Notes under the pieces: generated by a model
Seen by the model: only the letters and a program-made list of their open reading frames with translations
Database searches by the model: none
What the model was told of the DNA's origin: nothing
Position numbers and translations under genes: made by a program
Part shown: positions 14,188 through 23,774 of the stretch, piece by piece
How positions within the stretch are numbered: the stretch's first letter is position 1
Layout: each line of letters starts with the position of its first letter
Source of the DNA: Actinoallomurus sp.
GTDB taxonomy: Bacteria; Actinomycetota; Actinomycetes; Streptosporangiales; Streptosporangiaceae
Assembly (NCBI GenBank): GCA_025964685.1
Contig: JAOPYG010000411.1
Location: 1-44,174 of the forward strand
Length of the DNA: 44,174 nt
Reading direction: 5' to 3'

Positions 14188-15840
14188 GTGAAGAAGCTTC
14201 TTGCCGTGGCCGCGACGGCCGGCCTGGGCCTCACCGGCCTCGGGCTCGGTGCCACAAGCGCGTCGGCGACCACGCAGGCGCCCGGCGGGTTCCAGCCGTC
14301 GAGCCTGGCCTGGCACGCCTGCCAGGCCGACATCGTGAACGGGGCGAAGGCGTACGACGCCGTCGGCCCGGTCAAGGTTTCGACGATCATCCAGTGCGCC
14401 GAGCTCCAGGTGCCGCTCGACTACGCCCACCCGAACGGCCAGAAGATCACCCTTGAGCTGACCAAGCTCCCGCACCAGGGTTCGGGTGCGGCGAAGGGTG
14501 ACATGCTGGTCAACCCGGGCGGCCCGGGCGGCGAGGGCGCGCTGTTCGGCGCGAGCGTCTACGCCCGCAACTCCGCGCCCATGCAGGCCGCGTACAACGT
14601 CATCGGCTTCGACCCGCGCGGCATCGGGTTCAGCACCCCCAAGCTGACCTGCGACGTCAACTACAGCAACGCGCCCCGGCCGGAGTACGGCACCGGCGGC
14701 CGCAAGGACGACGCGGTCTGGCTGAAGAAGTCCAAGGCCTACGCCGACGCGTGCGCCCGCAACTTCGGCGCCGGCGCGAAGGTGGACCTGCTCGACCACA
14801 TCAAGACCATCGACTCGGTCCGCGACATGGACACGATCCGCGCGGCGCTGGGCGACAAGAAGCTCGACTACTACGGCGCCTCCTACGGCACCTACCTCGG
14901 CCAGACCTACGCCACGGTCTTCCCGAAGAACGTCGGCCGCATGGTGCTGGACGGCAACGTGACGCCGAAGAACGTCTGGTACGACGCCCAGCTCACACAG
15001 GACGTCGCGTTCGACAAGAACATGGACTACTACTTCGGCTGGATCGCCAAGTACGACTCCAAGTACCACCTCGGCACCACCCAGGCCGCCGTCCGAAGCT
15101 ACTACTACAAGCTCTACGACAAGCTGGCCGCGCACCCGCTGACCTACACCGCCGACGGACAGACGGTGGCGGTCGGCCAGGACGAGCTGGTGGACAACAT
15201 CCAGAACGCCGCGTACCGCCGCAGCCAGGCCGTCTGGAACCTGTACGCGTCCGCGCTGTCGGCCTACAAGGCCGGGGACGTGGCGACCTTCGCGGGCACG
15301 TTCGGCGCCCAGACCACCGGCGGGAGCGATGACAACTCCTTCGCCGTCTACAACGCCGTGCAGTGCACCGACACCCAGTGGCCGACGAGCTGGGCCAAGT
15401 GGCACGCCGACGCCGTCCGCACCAACCAGGACCACCCGTTCCTGACCTGGGGCAACGTCTGGTTCAACGCGCCCTGCCTGTTCTGGCACGCCAAGGCGGG
15501 TACACCGGTCAAGGTGGGCCAGACCAAGGACCTGCCGACGAACATCCTGATGTTCCAGGCCACCGACGACGCCGCCACGCCGTACGCGGGCGCGCTGGAG
15601 CTGCACAAGATCCTGCGGGGCTCGCATCTGGTCGTCCAGGACGGCGACCGTACGCACTGCATCGTGCACCGCGGCGACCTGCGTCCCGGCGGCGTCGACT
15701 CCTACTTCGACGCCTACTTCCTGAACGGCGCCCTGCCCAAGACCGACACCGTGCACGTGTCGCAGCTCGGTGACCCGACGCCTCCGCCCGCCTCTGCCAA
15801 GAGCCAGGCGACGCCCGGTCACGCCGACGCGCTGAACTAG
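14188..15840 (+). CDS. Secreted S33 tripeptidyl aminopeptidase
   Basis: Secreted alpha/beta-hydrolase of 550 residues of the actinomycete tripeptidyl-aminopeptidase (SlpD/SlpE, TAP) family, which removes N-terminal tripeptides from secreted proteins. GTG 14188 follows AGGGGG and starts the signal peptide (V-K-K-L-L-A-V-A, cleavage near A-T-S-A-S-A). Motifs: oxyanion H-x-like loop N-P-G-G-P-G-G (109-115), D-P-R-G-I-G-F-S, nucleophile in Y-G-A-S-Y-G-T-Y-L-G (Ser232), and near the C-terminus T-D-D-A-A-T-P (Asp) and D-G-D-R-T-H-C (His) completing the triad, then the conserved C-terminal TAP-like domain. A Pro/Ala tail follows. It is monocistronic, ended by a strong terminator. In-frame ATG 14149 would put extra residues before the signal and is rejected. 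Confidence 0.93.
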   Translation: MKKLLAVAATAGLGLTGLGLGATSASATTQAPGGFQPSSLAWHACQADIVNGAKAYDAVGPVKVSTIIQCAELQVPLDYAHPNGQKITLELTKLPHQGSGAAKGDMLVNPGGPGGEGALFGASVYARNSAPMQAAYNVIGFDPRGIGFSTPKLTCDVNYSNAPRPEYGTGGRKDDAVWLKKSKAYADACARNFGAGAKVDLLDHIKTIDSVRDMDTIRAALGDKKLDYYGASYGTYLGQTYATVFPKNVGRMVLDGNVTPKNVWYDAQLTQDVAFDKNMDYYFGWIAKYDSKYHLGTTQAAVRSYYYKLYDKLAAHPLTYTADGQTVAVGQDELVDNIQNAAYRRSQAVWNLYASALSAYKAGDVATFAGTFGAQTTGGSDDNSFAVYNAVQCTDTQWPTSWAKWHADAVRTNQDHPFLTWGNVWFNAPCLFWHAKAGTPVKVGQTKDLPTNILMFQATDDAATPYAGALELHKILRGSHLVVQDGDRTHCIVHRGDLRPGGVDSYFDAYFLNGALPKTDTVHVSQLGDPTPPPASAKSQATPGHADALN

Positions 15841-15849
15841 ATCCACGCA

Positions 15850-15887
15850 CGCGAAAAGACCCCCGAGCACCCGGGGGTCTTTTCGCG
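15850..15887 (+). terminator. 15-bp intrinsic terminator
   Basis: CGCGAAAAGACCCCC (15850-15864) and GGGGGTCTTTTCGCG (15873-15887) pair perfectly around GAGCACCC. The A and T tracts inside the stem make it work in either direction. It starts ten bases after the peptidase stop codon. Confidence 0.9.
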
Positions 15888-15973
15888 TCCGGAATCAGAG
15901 TCATTGCGGACCGAACCTGACCGCAATGCTCCCTAGCGTCGTGCGTGACGACCGAGAGGAAAGGGCGGACGAT

Positions 15974-16483
15974 ATGACCACCACGGACGAGACCATGACC
16001 GGCGAGACCGCGACGCTGCTGGAGACGCTGGCCGGCCAGCGGTCCTTCCTTCGCCACACGGTGCGCGACCTGACCGACGAGCAGGCCGCCCGGCGTACGA
16101 CGGTGAGCGCGCTGTGTCTCGGCGGCCTGATCAAGCACGTCGCGTGCGTCGAGAGGGGATGGATCGACTTCATCGTCCGCGGCGCCGAGGCGATGGACAT
16201 GAGCCCGGAGGAATGGGAGAACGAGTTCCGGCTGCTCGAGGGGGAGACTCTGGCCGGAGCGCTGGAGGAGTACGAGGAGGTCGCCCGCCGGACGGAGGAG
16301 ATCGTGGCGAACCTGCCCGATCTGGAGGTGTCGCGCCCGCTGCCTGAGAGGCCCTGGTTCGAGCCGGGCGCGAGCTGGTCGGCCCGTCGTGTCCTGCTCC
16401 ACGTGCTGGCCGAGACCGCCCAGCACTCCGGCCACGCCGACATCATCCGCGAGTCGCTCGACGGCTCGAAGACGATGGGGTGA
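15974..16483 (+). CDS. DinB/DUF664-family protein
   Basis: A 169-residue four-helix-bundle protein of the DinB-like superfamily, which includes mycothiol- and bacillithiol-dependent transferases and maleylpyruvate isomerases. Metal-ligand positions fit: H at L-I-K-H-V-A-C (helix 2) and H-x3-H in A-Q-H-S-G-H-A-D (helix 4). This suggests a metal-dependent thiol transferase or detoxifying enzyme, with mycothiol as a possible cofactor. ATG 15974 is preceded by GAGGAAAGG; an in-frame upstream ATG is not needed. A terminator separates it from the peptidase, and it ends three bases from the end of the large convergent regulator. Substrate unknown. Confidence 0.85.
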   Translation: MTTTDETMTGETATLLETLAGQRSFLRHTVRDLTDEQAARRTTVSALCLGGLIKHVACVERGWIDFIVRGAEAMDMSPEEWENEFRLLEGETLAGALEEYEEVARRTEEIVANLPDLEVSRPLPERPWFEPGASWSARRVLLHVLAETAQHSGHADIIRESLDGSKTMG

Positions 16484-16486
16484 CGG

Positions 16487-19363
16487 TCACTTCTCCGGCG
16501 GGGTGCCGGAGGTGTGCTCGGTGGCGAGCCGGGCGAGTTCGACGCGGGAGCCGATGCCGAGCTTTCGGAACACCTGGCGCAGATGGAACTTCACGGTGTG
16601 GGGTGAGACGAACATCTGGGTGGCGACCTGCGGATTGGTCAGTCCCTGCGCGGCGAGCGCGGCGACGTTGCGTTCGGTCTCGGTCAGGCTCGACCAGCCA
16701 GAGACCGGGCGTTCGGACTGGGTCCAGTGCCGCCGGCGTACGCCGAGCCTGCGCAGCCGGGCGCGAATCCGGGCCGCGTCCCGCAGCGCGCCGATGTCCT
16801 GGTAGCCCTCCAACGACAGGTCCAGGGCCTCGATCGCCGCGTCGGCGCTGGATCCGCCATTCGGCCGGGTGAGCAGAACACCGAGGTCCTCGGCGGCCGA
16901 GGCGCGGCCCCACGGCCCGACATGGGCGGCGGCGGCCTGTGACAGGGCCGCCCGGTCGCCGCGCAGAACGCCCTGAGAGTGGGCCGCCGAGGCCGCGAGT
17001 GTAGGAAAGTCGGGATTGTCGTCGGCGAGCGTCGCGGCCATGGCCGCGACGGTCTCGGCGGCGTCGCGGTCGCCGGTGGTGAGCGCGATACGGATGAGCC
17101 AGGCGGCGGCGTCGGGTTCGGACATGAGCAGCCAGCGTCGCTCGTTCGGGTCGGTGTAGCAGACCTGCAGCATGTCCAGGGCTTTTCGGGGGCCGTCCTG
17201 GACCTCGGCGAGCATCGCCAGACCCCATCTGCCCCAGGCCATACCGAACATCGCGCCGGCCTGGCGTCGCTCGGCGTACCGCTGGACATATCCGGTGGCG
17301 GCGTCGATGTCACCGCAGTGCACGGCCACGATGGTGAGGACGGCGAGCCCGAGCAGCACGAACGCGTGCATGCCCATCTGGTCGGCCAGGGCCACTCCGG
17401 CCTGGGCCTCGACGGCCGCGTCGTCGAGCCGGCCCTCGGCAAGACGCACCCGAGCGCGGAATATCGCGGGACAGGGGGCATACGCGGTGTGTCCGAACTC
17501 CGCGATCTCGTCGGCGACGATCTTGAGTTCGTCGTCCGCCTCGGTGAGCATCCGCATGTCCGTGAGCAGGGTGGCCAGGTGCAGCCGCGGGTGCACGCGC
17601 CGGGCCTGTACCTCGTCGCGGGGAGCGATGCGGACGGCCTCCCGTACGTGCCCGAACCCCTCCGTCACGTGCCCGTCCCCCCAGGCGACGTAGGACAGCA
17701 GCATGTGGGCGCCGACCTGGGAGGCGCGGCTGTGCTGCCGTCCGTTGCCCACGATCGTGTCGGCCAGCTCCTGCCCGCGCCGGAAGGCATGGCTCGCGTA
17801 CAGCGAGCGGAGCAGCACCTGTTCGGCGAGGCCGCGCAGCTCCGCGGACAGATCCGGCTGGGCGAGCGCCTGCTCGGCCTCGGCCGCCGCGTCCACCGGC
17901 CGGCCGGCCAGCAGCAGCGCGTACGCCAGTTCGTACCGCAGGCGCGCGCCCTGGCCGGGCACACCGGTCTGGCACATCGCGGCACGGGCGTACTCCGCCG
18001 CCTCGGGCAGCCGTCCGGAGGTCGTGAGGGCGTAGACGGCCGTCACCGTACGGTCGAACCGGCCCGTGTCTCCCGGGGCGGTGAGCTCGAGGGCGCGTAC
18101 GGCCAGGTCGGCCGCTGTCTGCGGAGATGATGGCAGCACCTCGTTCACGGCCTGGTCGAGGCCTGCGAGCGCGCGCGAGTCACCGGGACGCGCGTAGTGC
18201 ATCAGGTGCGTGGCCGCGGGGATGGCCGAGCCGCCGCGCCTCAGGAGCATCTCCGCGGCCTGCCGGTGCAACGCGTGACGCACTGGCTTGGTGACGGTCT
18301 CGGTCACGGCCCGCCAGAGCAGGTCGTGCCGGAATGTCAGCTGGTCACCGCTGGGGACCAGCACGGCCACCTCCTCCGCCTCCTCCAAGGCGGGCAGCAG
18401 CCGGCTGGGCGGTTCGTCGAACATGTCGGCCAGGTCGTCGACGCGAAAGGAGCGTCCCAGGATGGCCGCGACCTGGAGCAGATGGCGGGTGTGGGGGGAC
18501 AGTCGGGCCAGGCGGCTGCGCGCGATCTCGTGCACCCGCCGCGGAAGCTGCCGCGACACCAGCCGTGCCTGGCCGCCCCTGGTGTCGACCGCGCCCTCGT
18601 CGTGGAGGCCGCAGAGCAGCTCGACCAGCATGAAGGGGTTGCCGCCGGTCGTGGCCGTCAGCGCGAGGAGGTCCGGACCCGGTGGCGCGCCGAGCACATC
18701 GGTGATGATCTCGGTCATCGCGCGGTCGCTCAGCGCGTCGAGCGTGATGCGCGTCGCGCCATCGCGTTCGAGGAGCTCATAGAGCCGGTCCGCACCGGAG
18801 TCGACGGTCGCGGTCGTGCGCGCCAGGACCCACAGCACGGGATAGGAGGCCAGCTCGGGGATCAATGACCGCAGCGCGAGCATCGTCGTCGGATCGGCCC
18901 ACTGCAGGTCATCCAGCGCGATCAGGAGCGGCCCGCGCGCTACGCGCTCCTCCAGGCGTGTCTGCAACTGCTCGATCAGCCGCAGCCGCAGGTCGACGGT
19001 CTCCGATGGCACCCTCTGGCCTTCGCGCAGCGTCTGTGGGGATTCGCCGAGCGCCGCCATCAGCGGGACCAGCGGTGCCAGCTGACTGGGTTCGTCGGCC
19101 GCTCCGTGCGCGAGCATGAAACCGCGCGCCGCGGCCGCCTCCACCGCGTCGGTGAGGAGACGGCTCTTGCCCATCCCCGAGTGGCCTTCGACCAGCAGCA
19201 CGCCGCCCCGGCTGTGCTCGGCGGCGCGCAGGGCCGTGGTGACGACCCGCCACTCTCGCGTCCGCCCACGCCAACCGCGCCGCGACGATCGCCCGAGGTC
19301 GACTCCGGCCGCGGGTCCCGAGGCGGACGGCGGTGCACCCGCCGCCGTAAGTCCGTGAGACAC
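16487..19363 (-). CDS. LAL-type LuxR regulator with AAA ATPase domain
   Basis: Large (958-residue) ATP-dependent transcription regulator of the MalT/LAL class. Walker A is G-H-S-G-M-G-K-S (60-67), Walker B is L-L-I-A-L-D-D-L-Q-W-A-D, followed by winged-helix and TPR-like helices, and a C-terminal LuxR HTH containing L-T-E-T-E-R-N-V-A-A-L-A-A-Q-G-L-T-N and V-S-P-H-T-V-K-F-H-L-R-Q-V-F-R-K-L. Such proteins activate pathway-specific genes when a ligand is bound and ATP is present. No biosynthetic cluster adjoins it; the thiolase gene upstream is transcribed in the same direction after a gap of about 500 bases, and a direct link is not supported. GTG 19363 is used as the start; the ribosome site (AGGT) is weak, so an internal start is possible. 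Confidence 0.92.
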   Translation of the reverse strand: MSHGLTAAGAPPSASGPAAGVDLGRSSRRGWRGRTREWRVVTTALRAAEHSRGGVLLVEGHSGMGKSRLLTDAVEAAAARGFMLAHGAADEPSQLAPLVPLMAALGESPQTLREGQRVPSETVDLRLRLIEQLQTRLEERVARGPLLIALDDLQWADPTTMLALRSLIPELASYPVLWVLARTTATVDSGADRLYELLERDGATRITLDALSDRAMTEIITDVLGAPPGPDLLALTATTGGNPFMLVELLCGLHDEGAVDTRGGQARLVSRQLPRRVHEIARSRLARLSPHTRHLLQVAAILGRSFRVDDLADMFDEPPSRLLPALEEAEEVAVLVPSGDQLTFRHDLLWRAVTETVTKPVRHALHRQAAEMLLRRGGSAIPAATHLMHYARPGDSRALAGLDQAVNEVLPSSPQTAADLAVRALELTAPGDTGRFDRTVTAVYALTTSGRLPEAAEYARAAMCQTGVPGQGARLRYELAYALLLAGRPVDAAAEAEQALAQPDLSAELRGLAEQVLLRSLYASHAFRRGQELADTIVGNGRQHSRASQVGAHMLLSYVAWGDGHVTEGFGHVREAVRIAPRDEVQARRVHPRLHLATLLTDMRMLTEADDELKIVADEIAEFGHTAYAPCPAIFRARVRLAEGRLDDAAVEAQAGVALADQMGMHAFVLLGLAVLTIVAVHCGDIDAATGYVQRYAERRQAGAMFGMAWGRWGLAMLAEVQDGPRKALDMLQVCYTDPNERRWLLMSEPDAAAWLIRIALTTGDRDAAETVAAMAATLADDNPDFPTLAASAAHSQGVLRGDRAALSQAAAAHVGPWGRASAAEDLGVLLTRPNGGSSADAAIEALDLSLEGYQDIGALRDAARIRARLRRLGVRRRHWTQSERPVSGWSSLTETERNVAALAAQGLTNPQVATQMFVSPHTVKFHLRQVFRKLGIGSRVELARLATEHTSGTPPEK

Positions 19364-19859
19364 CAGACCTACAACTTACCTGGTAGATGCCGTTTTTGGC
19401 CTGCCCGTACCGCCGATTTGCCAGCCGGCGCTGCGCCTCTGGTACCACCGGGCAGGGTGTGCCGGGCGTTCGGCGTGATGGAGAGCGCCGAACGGTCATG
19501 CGGCCGGCCGGGCCTCAGCACGCCCCCCGGAATCTGAGCTGAGACCCAGCCGTCCGCGTCACCGCGAGCTCGCGGCGATGCCGGCCACCGGGCAGGTCCT
19601 CCGACGCTTCCGAGCCGCCGCCCCAGAAGTGGGCTCGGCTAGCCGGACTCCCCGCCGCGAGCTCGAAGCGGCGACTCCATTGATTCTTCGCGGGGCCGGC
19701 GGCGTCCGTATCAGCCATGTGGGCAGGTTTGGTATCCGGTATACAAAACCGGCCGGCCGCAGCCGCGCCCTGGCCGGGGTTCGCGATCCCCGGGCCACCG
19801 CGAGCGGTGCGACGGCCTGGCGGGAGGCGTGGCCAGGTGGTCCTGATCAGAGGTCCTGG
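19364..19859. other. 496-bp gap with GTATAC-type palindrome, no supported gene
   Basis: No confident gene is seen. GTAT-CCGGT-ATAC (19732-19744) resembles sites used by some GntR-family regulators and lies 13 bases ahead of a minus-strand ATG at 19718 that opens a 67-codon frame ending at 19515. The frame's product has no family I recognise. The composition is less biased than in neighbouring genes. The stretch could be a degraded gene plus the promoter of the LAL regulator. Confidence 0.3.
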
Positions 19860-21041
<1,182 letters not shown>

Positions 21042-21061
21042 TTCTCGGCTCCTGCCCACGA

Positions 21062-21078
21062 AGTTTGAAAAGTGAACT
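21062..21078. promoter_or_regulatory. Possible HxlR operator
   Basis: AGTT and AACT flank a 9-base centre (21062-21065, 21075-21078) between the divergent thiolase and HxlR genes, about 20 bases from the thiolase ATG. The arms are short, so this is only a suggestion. Confidence 0.25.
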
Positions 21079-21130
21079 CACTGTAGGAGGCATGGAGTTG
21101 GAAAAGCAAACGCAGGGGTACGGTAGGGGT

Positions 21131-21586
21131 ATGACCACGTCGCGCCCTTGCTCTGTCGCCAACACGCTGAGCGTGATCGGTGAGAAGTACTCCCTGCTCG
21201 TGCTGCGCGAGGTCTTCTTCGGAGTCCGGCGCTTCAACGACATCGCACGCAACACCGGTGCACCGCGCGACGTCCTGACCGCACGCCTGAACCACCTGGT
21301 CGAGGCCGGTGTGCTGGAAAAGGTCCCATACTCCGAGCGGCCGCTGCGGCACAAGTACGTGCCGACCGAGGCGGGCCGGGAGCTGCAGGGCGTGCTGCTC
21401 ACCCTGATGGCCTGGGGGGACCGGCATCTGTCGGATCGGCCGCCGGTCGTCTTCGAGCACTCCTGCGGCGCGGATCTCGACCCGATGGTCGTGTGCCGCG
21501 ACTGTGGCGAGAAGGTCGGACCGCGCTCCCTCACGCCACGCTTCCAGGCCGAAGGCTGGGCCCGGACCGGCCAGGTCGCCGGCTGA
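21131..21586 (+). CDS. HxlR-family transcription regulator
   Basis: Winged-helix regulator of 151 residues. The typical order is visible: R-P-C-S-V-A-N-T-L-S-V-I-G-E-K-Y-S at the N-terminus (the conserved cysteine of redox- or aldehyde-sensing HxlR proteins), L-L-V-L-R-E-V-F-F-G-V-R-R-F-N-D, the recognition helix region A-P-R-D-V-L-T-A-R-L, and wing P-Y-S-E-R-P-L-R-H-K-Y. The C-terminal part holds further cysteines in H-S-C-G-A-D and C-R-D-C-G-E, suggesting a metal site. ATG 21131 (M-T-T-S-R-P-C) fits the family; ATG 21092, with TAGGAGG immediately before it, is an alternative adding 13 residues. It is divergent from the thiolase and ends five bases from the convergent MarR gene. Confidence 0.88.
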   Translation: MTTSRPCSVANTLSVIGEKYSLLVLREVFFGVRRFNDIARNTGAPRDVLTARLNHLVEAGVLEKVPYSERPLRHKYVPTEAGRELQGVLLTLMAWGDRHLSDRPPVVFEHSCGADLDPMVVCRDCGEKVGPRSLTPRFQAEGWARTGQVAG

Positions 21587-21590
21587 GCGG

Positions 21591-22097
21591 TCAGTCGCCG
21601 GCCGTCGTGGCCGGGGAGTCCTCGGCCGGGGTCGCGAACCTCCACAGCGCGTCGGCCAGCCGGATGAGGTCCAGCTCTCCCAGGTGATCGGTGATGTGCC
21701 GCCGCGTGCTGGACAGATGGGTGGGGTATGCCTGTTCCAGGCGGGCCAGGCCGGCGTCGGTGAGCACGGCGTTGCTGCCGCGGGCGTCCTCGGCGCACTG
21801 GACGCGCTCGATCAGGCCGTCGGCCTCCAGCCGGGTGACGATGCGGGTCATGCCGCTCAGTGACACGTCGCACGCCGCCGCGAGCTCGCTCATTCGCAGC
21901 AGGCGGTGAGGCGCCTCCGAGAGATGCATCAGCGCGCCGTACTCGTTCAGTGTCAGCCGCTGCTCGCGCGTCAGGTCGGCGTCGATCGCGCGCGGCACGA
22001 CCATGATCACCCGACCGAGCGCCCTGACGACCGCCTCCTCCTCGGGGCTCAGCGGCCGCTGGGGAGGCGTCGCCGATGACGAGCCGGTGTCGGACAT
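21591..22097 (-). CDS. MarR-family regulator
   Basis: A 168-residue winged-helix dimer of the MarR family. The core reads L-T-L-N-E-Y-G-A-L-M-H-L-S-E-A, then helix-turn-helix M-S-E-L-A-A-A-C-D-V-S-L-S-G-M-T-R-I-V-T-R-L and wing V-Q-C-A-E-D-A-R-G-S-N-A-V-L-T. Such proteins repress an adjacent divergent gene until a small aromatic or oxidant binds. Here the neighbour is an FMN reductase, and two matching 16-bp palindromes lie between them. Cys in the recognition region and in the wing could make it redox-responsive, but that is inference. Confidence 0.92.
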   Translation of the reverse strand: MSDTGSSSATPPQRPLSPEEEAVVRALGRVIMVVPRAIDADLTREQRLTLNEYGALMHLSEAPHRLLRMSELAAACDVSLSGMTRIVTRLEADGLIERVQCAEDARGSNAVLTDAGLARLEQAYPTHLSSTRRHITDHLGELDLIRLADALWRFATPAEDSPATTAGD

Positions 22098-22110
22098 GCC
22101 CTCAGCCTAC

Positions 22111-22126
22111 TTGCTTGACAAATCAA
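22111..22126. promoter_or_regulatory. MarR operator 1
   Basis: TTGCTT-GACA-AATCAA, a near-perfect palindrome (one mismatch) 14 bases upstream of the MarR start codon. It has the same layout as operator 2, with centres 29 bp apart, close to three helical turns, so both would lie on the same face of the DNA. Confidence 0.65.
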
Positions 22127-22139
22127 CCATCAAGCGTAT

Positions 22140-22155
22140 TTGCTTCACAAAGCAA
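22140..22155. promoter_or_regulatory. MarR operator 2
   Basis: TTGCTT-CACA-AAGCAA, a perfect 6+6 palindrome with a 4-base centre, 31 bases upstream of the FMN reductase ATG. Together with operator 1 it also forms a larger symmetric unit, since CTACTTGCTT (22107-22116) is the reverse complement of AAGCAAGTAG (22150-22159). Confidence 0.7.
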
Positions 22156-22186
22156 GTAGCTGACAGGGAATGCGCAGGAGACACAT

Positions 22187-22750
22187 ATGACGAAGATCGG
22201 CATCATCATCGGCAGCACCCGGCCTGGACGCGTAGGCGAGGCCGTCGCGCGCTGGGTTCACGGGATCGCCTCGCAGCGCGGCGACGCGGAGTTCGAACTG
22301 GTCGACCTGCTCGACTACAAGCTGCCGCATCTCGACGAGGCCCTCCCGCCCTCGCTGGGCCAGTACTCCCAGCCGCACACCCAGGAATGGGCCGCCAAGA
22401 TCGCTTCCTTCGACGGCTTCATCTTCGTCACGCCGGAGTACAACCACTCCACGTCCGGCGCGCTGAAGAACGCCATCGACTTCCTCTACGGCGAGTGGAA
22501 CAACAAGGCCTGCGGTTTCGTCAGTTACGGAGCTACCGGAGGCACCCGCGCCGTTGAGCACCTGCGCCTCATCGCGGCCGAGCTGCAGATGGCCGACGTG
22601 CGCTCCCAGGTGGCGCTGTCGCTGTTCACCGACTTTGAGAACTTCACCGTCTTCACGCCCGGCGACCACCAGCTGCAGCCGCTCGCCTCGACGCTCGACC
22701 AGGTCGTCGCCTGGAGCGAGGCGCTCGCGCCGCTGCGCGTCACCGCCTGA
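22187..22750 (+). CDS. NADPH-dependent FMN reductase / quinone reductase-like
   Basis: Flavodoxin-fold oxidoreductase of 187 residues. The phosphate-binding loop G-S-T-R-P-G-R (9-15) and the second FMN loop T-P-E-Y-N-H-S-T-S-G-A-L-K-N-A-I-D are those of the NADPH-dependent FMN reductase family that reduces quinones, azo dyes or metal ions. CAGGAGACACAT precedes the ATG. It is divergent from a MarR repressor, a common pair for quinone or electrophile stress; the inducer is not known. A MITE-like repeat starts 13 bases after its stop codon. Confidence 0.92.
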   Translation: MTKIGIIIGSTRPGRVGEAVARWVHGIASQRGDAEFELVDLLDYKLPHLDEALPPSLGQYSQPHTQEWAAKIASFDGFIFVTPEYNHSTSGALKNAIDFLYGEWNNKACGFVSYGATGGTRAVEHLRLIAAELQMADVRSQVALSLFTDFENFTVFTPGDHQLQPLASTLDQVVAWSEALAPLRVTA

Positions 22751-22762
22751 CCAGCAGGCGCC

Positions 22763-22828
22763 AGGACGTGTCTGATGAATTCGCGTTCGTAGCGCGCAGC
22801 CGGACAGGGATTCATCGGACCGCCCTAG
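22763..22828. mobile_element. MITE-like palindromic element, copy 1
   Basis: A 66-bp element whose ends AGGACGTGTCTGATGAAT and ATTCATCGGAC-CGCCCTAG are imperfect reverse complements. It shares CGTTCGTAGCG and CGCAGCCGGACAGGGATT with copy 2 at 25052-25126. It carries no coding capacity and is bounded on the right by CTAG. This is likely a miniature, non-autonomous derivative of an insertion sequence. Confidence 0.65.
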
Positions 22829-22863
22829 GACATCGCCCGGCGGACCGAGTCCGCGGGGGCGGC

Positions 22864-23685
22864 TCAGCTCCGCCGGGCGATTCCCGCGACCTGCCAGTGC
22901 AGGTCCTCGGCCGAGCCGGGCGCACGGTGCAGCGGCACGACGTCGGATGCCGGCGGGCGCCACTGCGGGAGCACGGCCAGACCGGGCTCCACCAGGTCGA
23001 ACCCGTCGAAGAACGGCAGGATCTGCTCCCGGGTCCGCGGGTGCCACGGTGGCGCGCCGGACGCCGTGAGGATATTCCCGATCGCGTGCGGGCGCGGGTC
23101 GTCCAGGACATGGGAGAGGGCCAGGTAGCTGCCTGGGGCCATGACCTGGCGCAGCCGTCCGATGAGGCCGGCGGGGTCGCTCTCGTCGGAGACGAAGTGC
23201 AGGATGGCCACGATCAGCACTGCCACCGGCTGGTCGAAGTCGATGAGCTCGACGACCTTCGGATCCGCCAGGATCTGGTCGGGGTAGAGCAGGTCGCCCT
23301 GTGTGAAGGCGGTGTTCTTGTCCGTGGCCAGCAGCGCCCGGCCGTGGACGACGGCGTGCGGGTCGTGGTCGACGTACACCACCCTGCTGTCCGGGGCGGC
23401 GGCCCGCGCGACCTCATGGACGTTCTGCCGGGTCGGCAGCCCCGAGCCGATGTCGAGGAACTGGCGGATGCCCAGCTCGGCGGCCATGTAGTGCACCGCG
23501 CGCACCAGGAACGCCCGGTTGGCGCGCACCATCTCCCGCGACTCCGGGACCGCGGAGATCATCTGATCCGCGGCGTCCCGGTCCACGACGTAGTTGTCCT
23601 TGCCGCCGAGGTAGTGGTCGTACATGCGCGCGACGCTGGGCCTGCCGGTGTCGATCTGATCGGTCAGCGACGTCTCGTCTGCCAT
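22864..23685 (-). CDS. SAM-dependent methyltransferase, DUF574 (Methyltransf_19) family
   Basis: A 273-residue protein of the actinomycete-expanded DUF574 family. The start M-A-D-E-T-S and P-S-V-A-R-M-Y-D-H-Y-L-G-G-K-D-N-Y are diagnostic; Q-F-L-D-I-G-S-G-L-P-T is motif I for SAM binding, and V-V-Y-V-D-H-D-P holds the acidic residue for the ribose. Substrates of this family are mostly unknown, although many copies occur per genome. ATG 23685 is chosen over longer upstream readings because the family begins there; GGGCGGGAA is a modest ribosome site. It stands alone between the MITE and the zinc dehydrogenase. Confidence 0.9.
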   Translation of the reverse strand: MADETSLTDQIDTGRPSVARMYDHYLGGKDNYVVDRDAADQMISAVPESREMVRANRAFLVRAVHYMAAELGIRQFLDIGSGLPTRQNVHEVARAAAPDSRVVYVDHDPHAVVHGRALLATDKNTAFTQGDLLYPDQILADPKVVELIDFDQPVAVLIVAILHFVSDESDPAGLIGRLRQVMAPGSYLALSHVLDDPRPHAIGNILTASGAPPWHPRTREQILPFFDGFDLVEPGLAVLPQWRPPASDVVPLHRAPGSAEDLHWQVAGIARRS

Positions 23686-23774
23686 GTGTTCCCGCCCGAG
23701 CTGTGGGCGCCGAAGCCCGCAGCGGATCCGTGGCCCCGGCGAAAAGGTGCGAATCCTGTTGTAGCAGACAACGG

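Noticed and set aside
14176..15870. 564-codon minus-strand frame opposite the tripeptidyl aminopeptidase
   Set aside because: It is the antisense shadow of a gene with an intact signal peptide and catalytic triad; the product is Val/Gly/Arg-rich without motifs.
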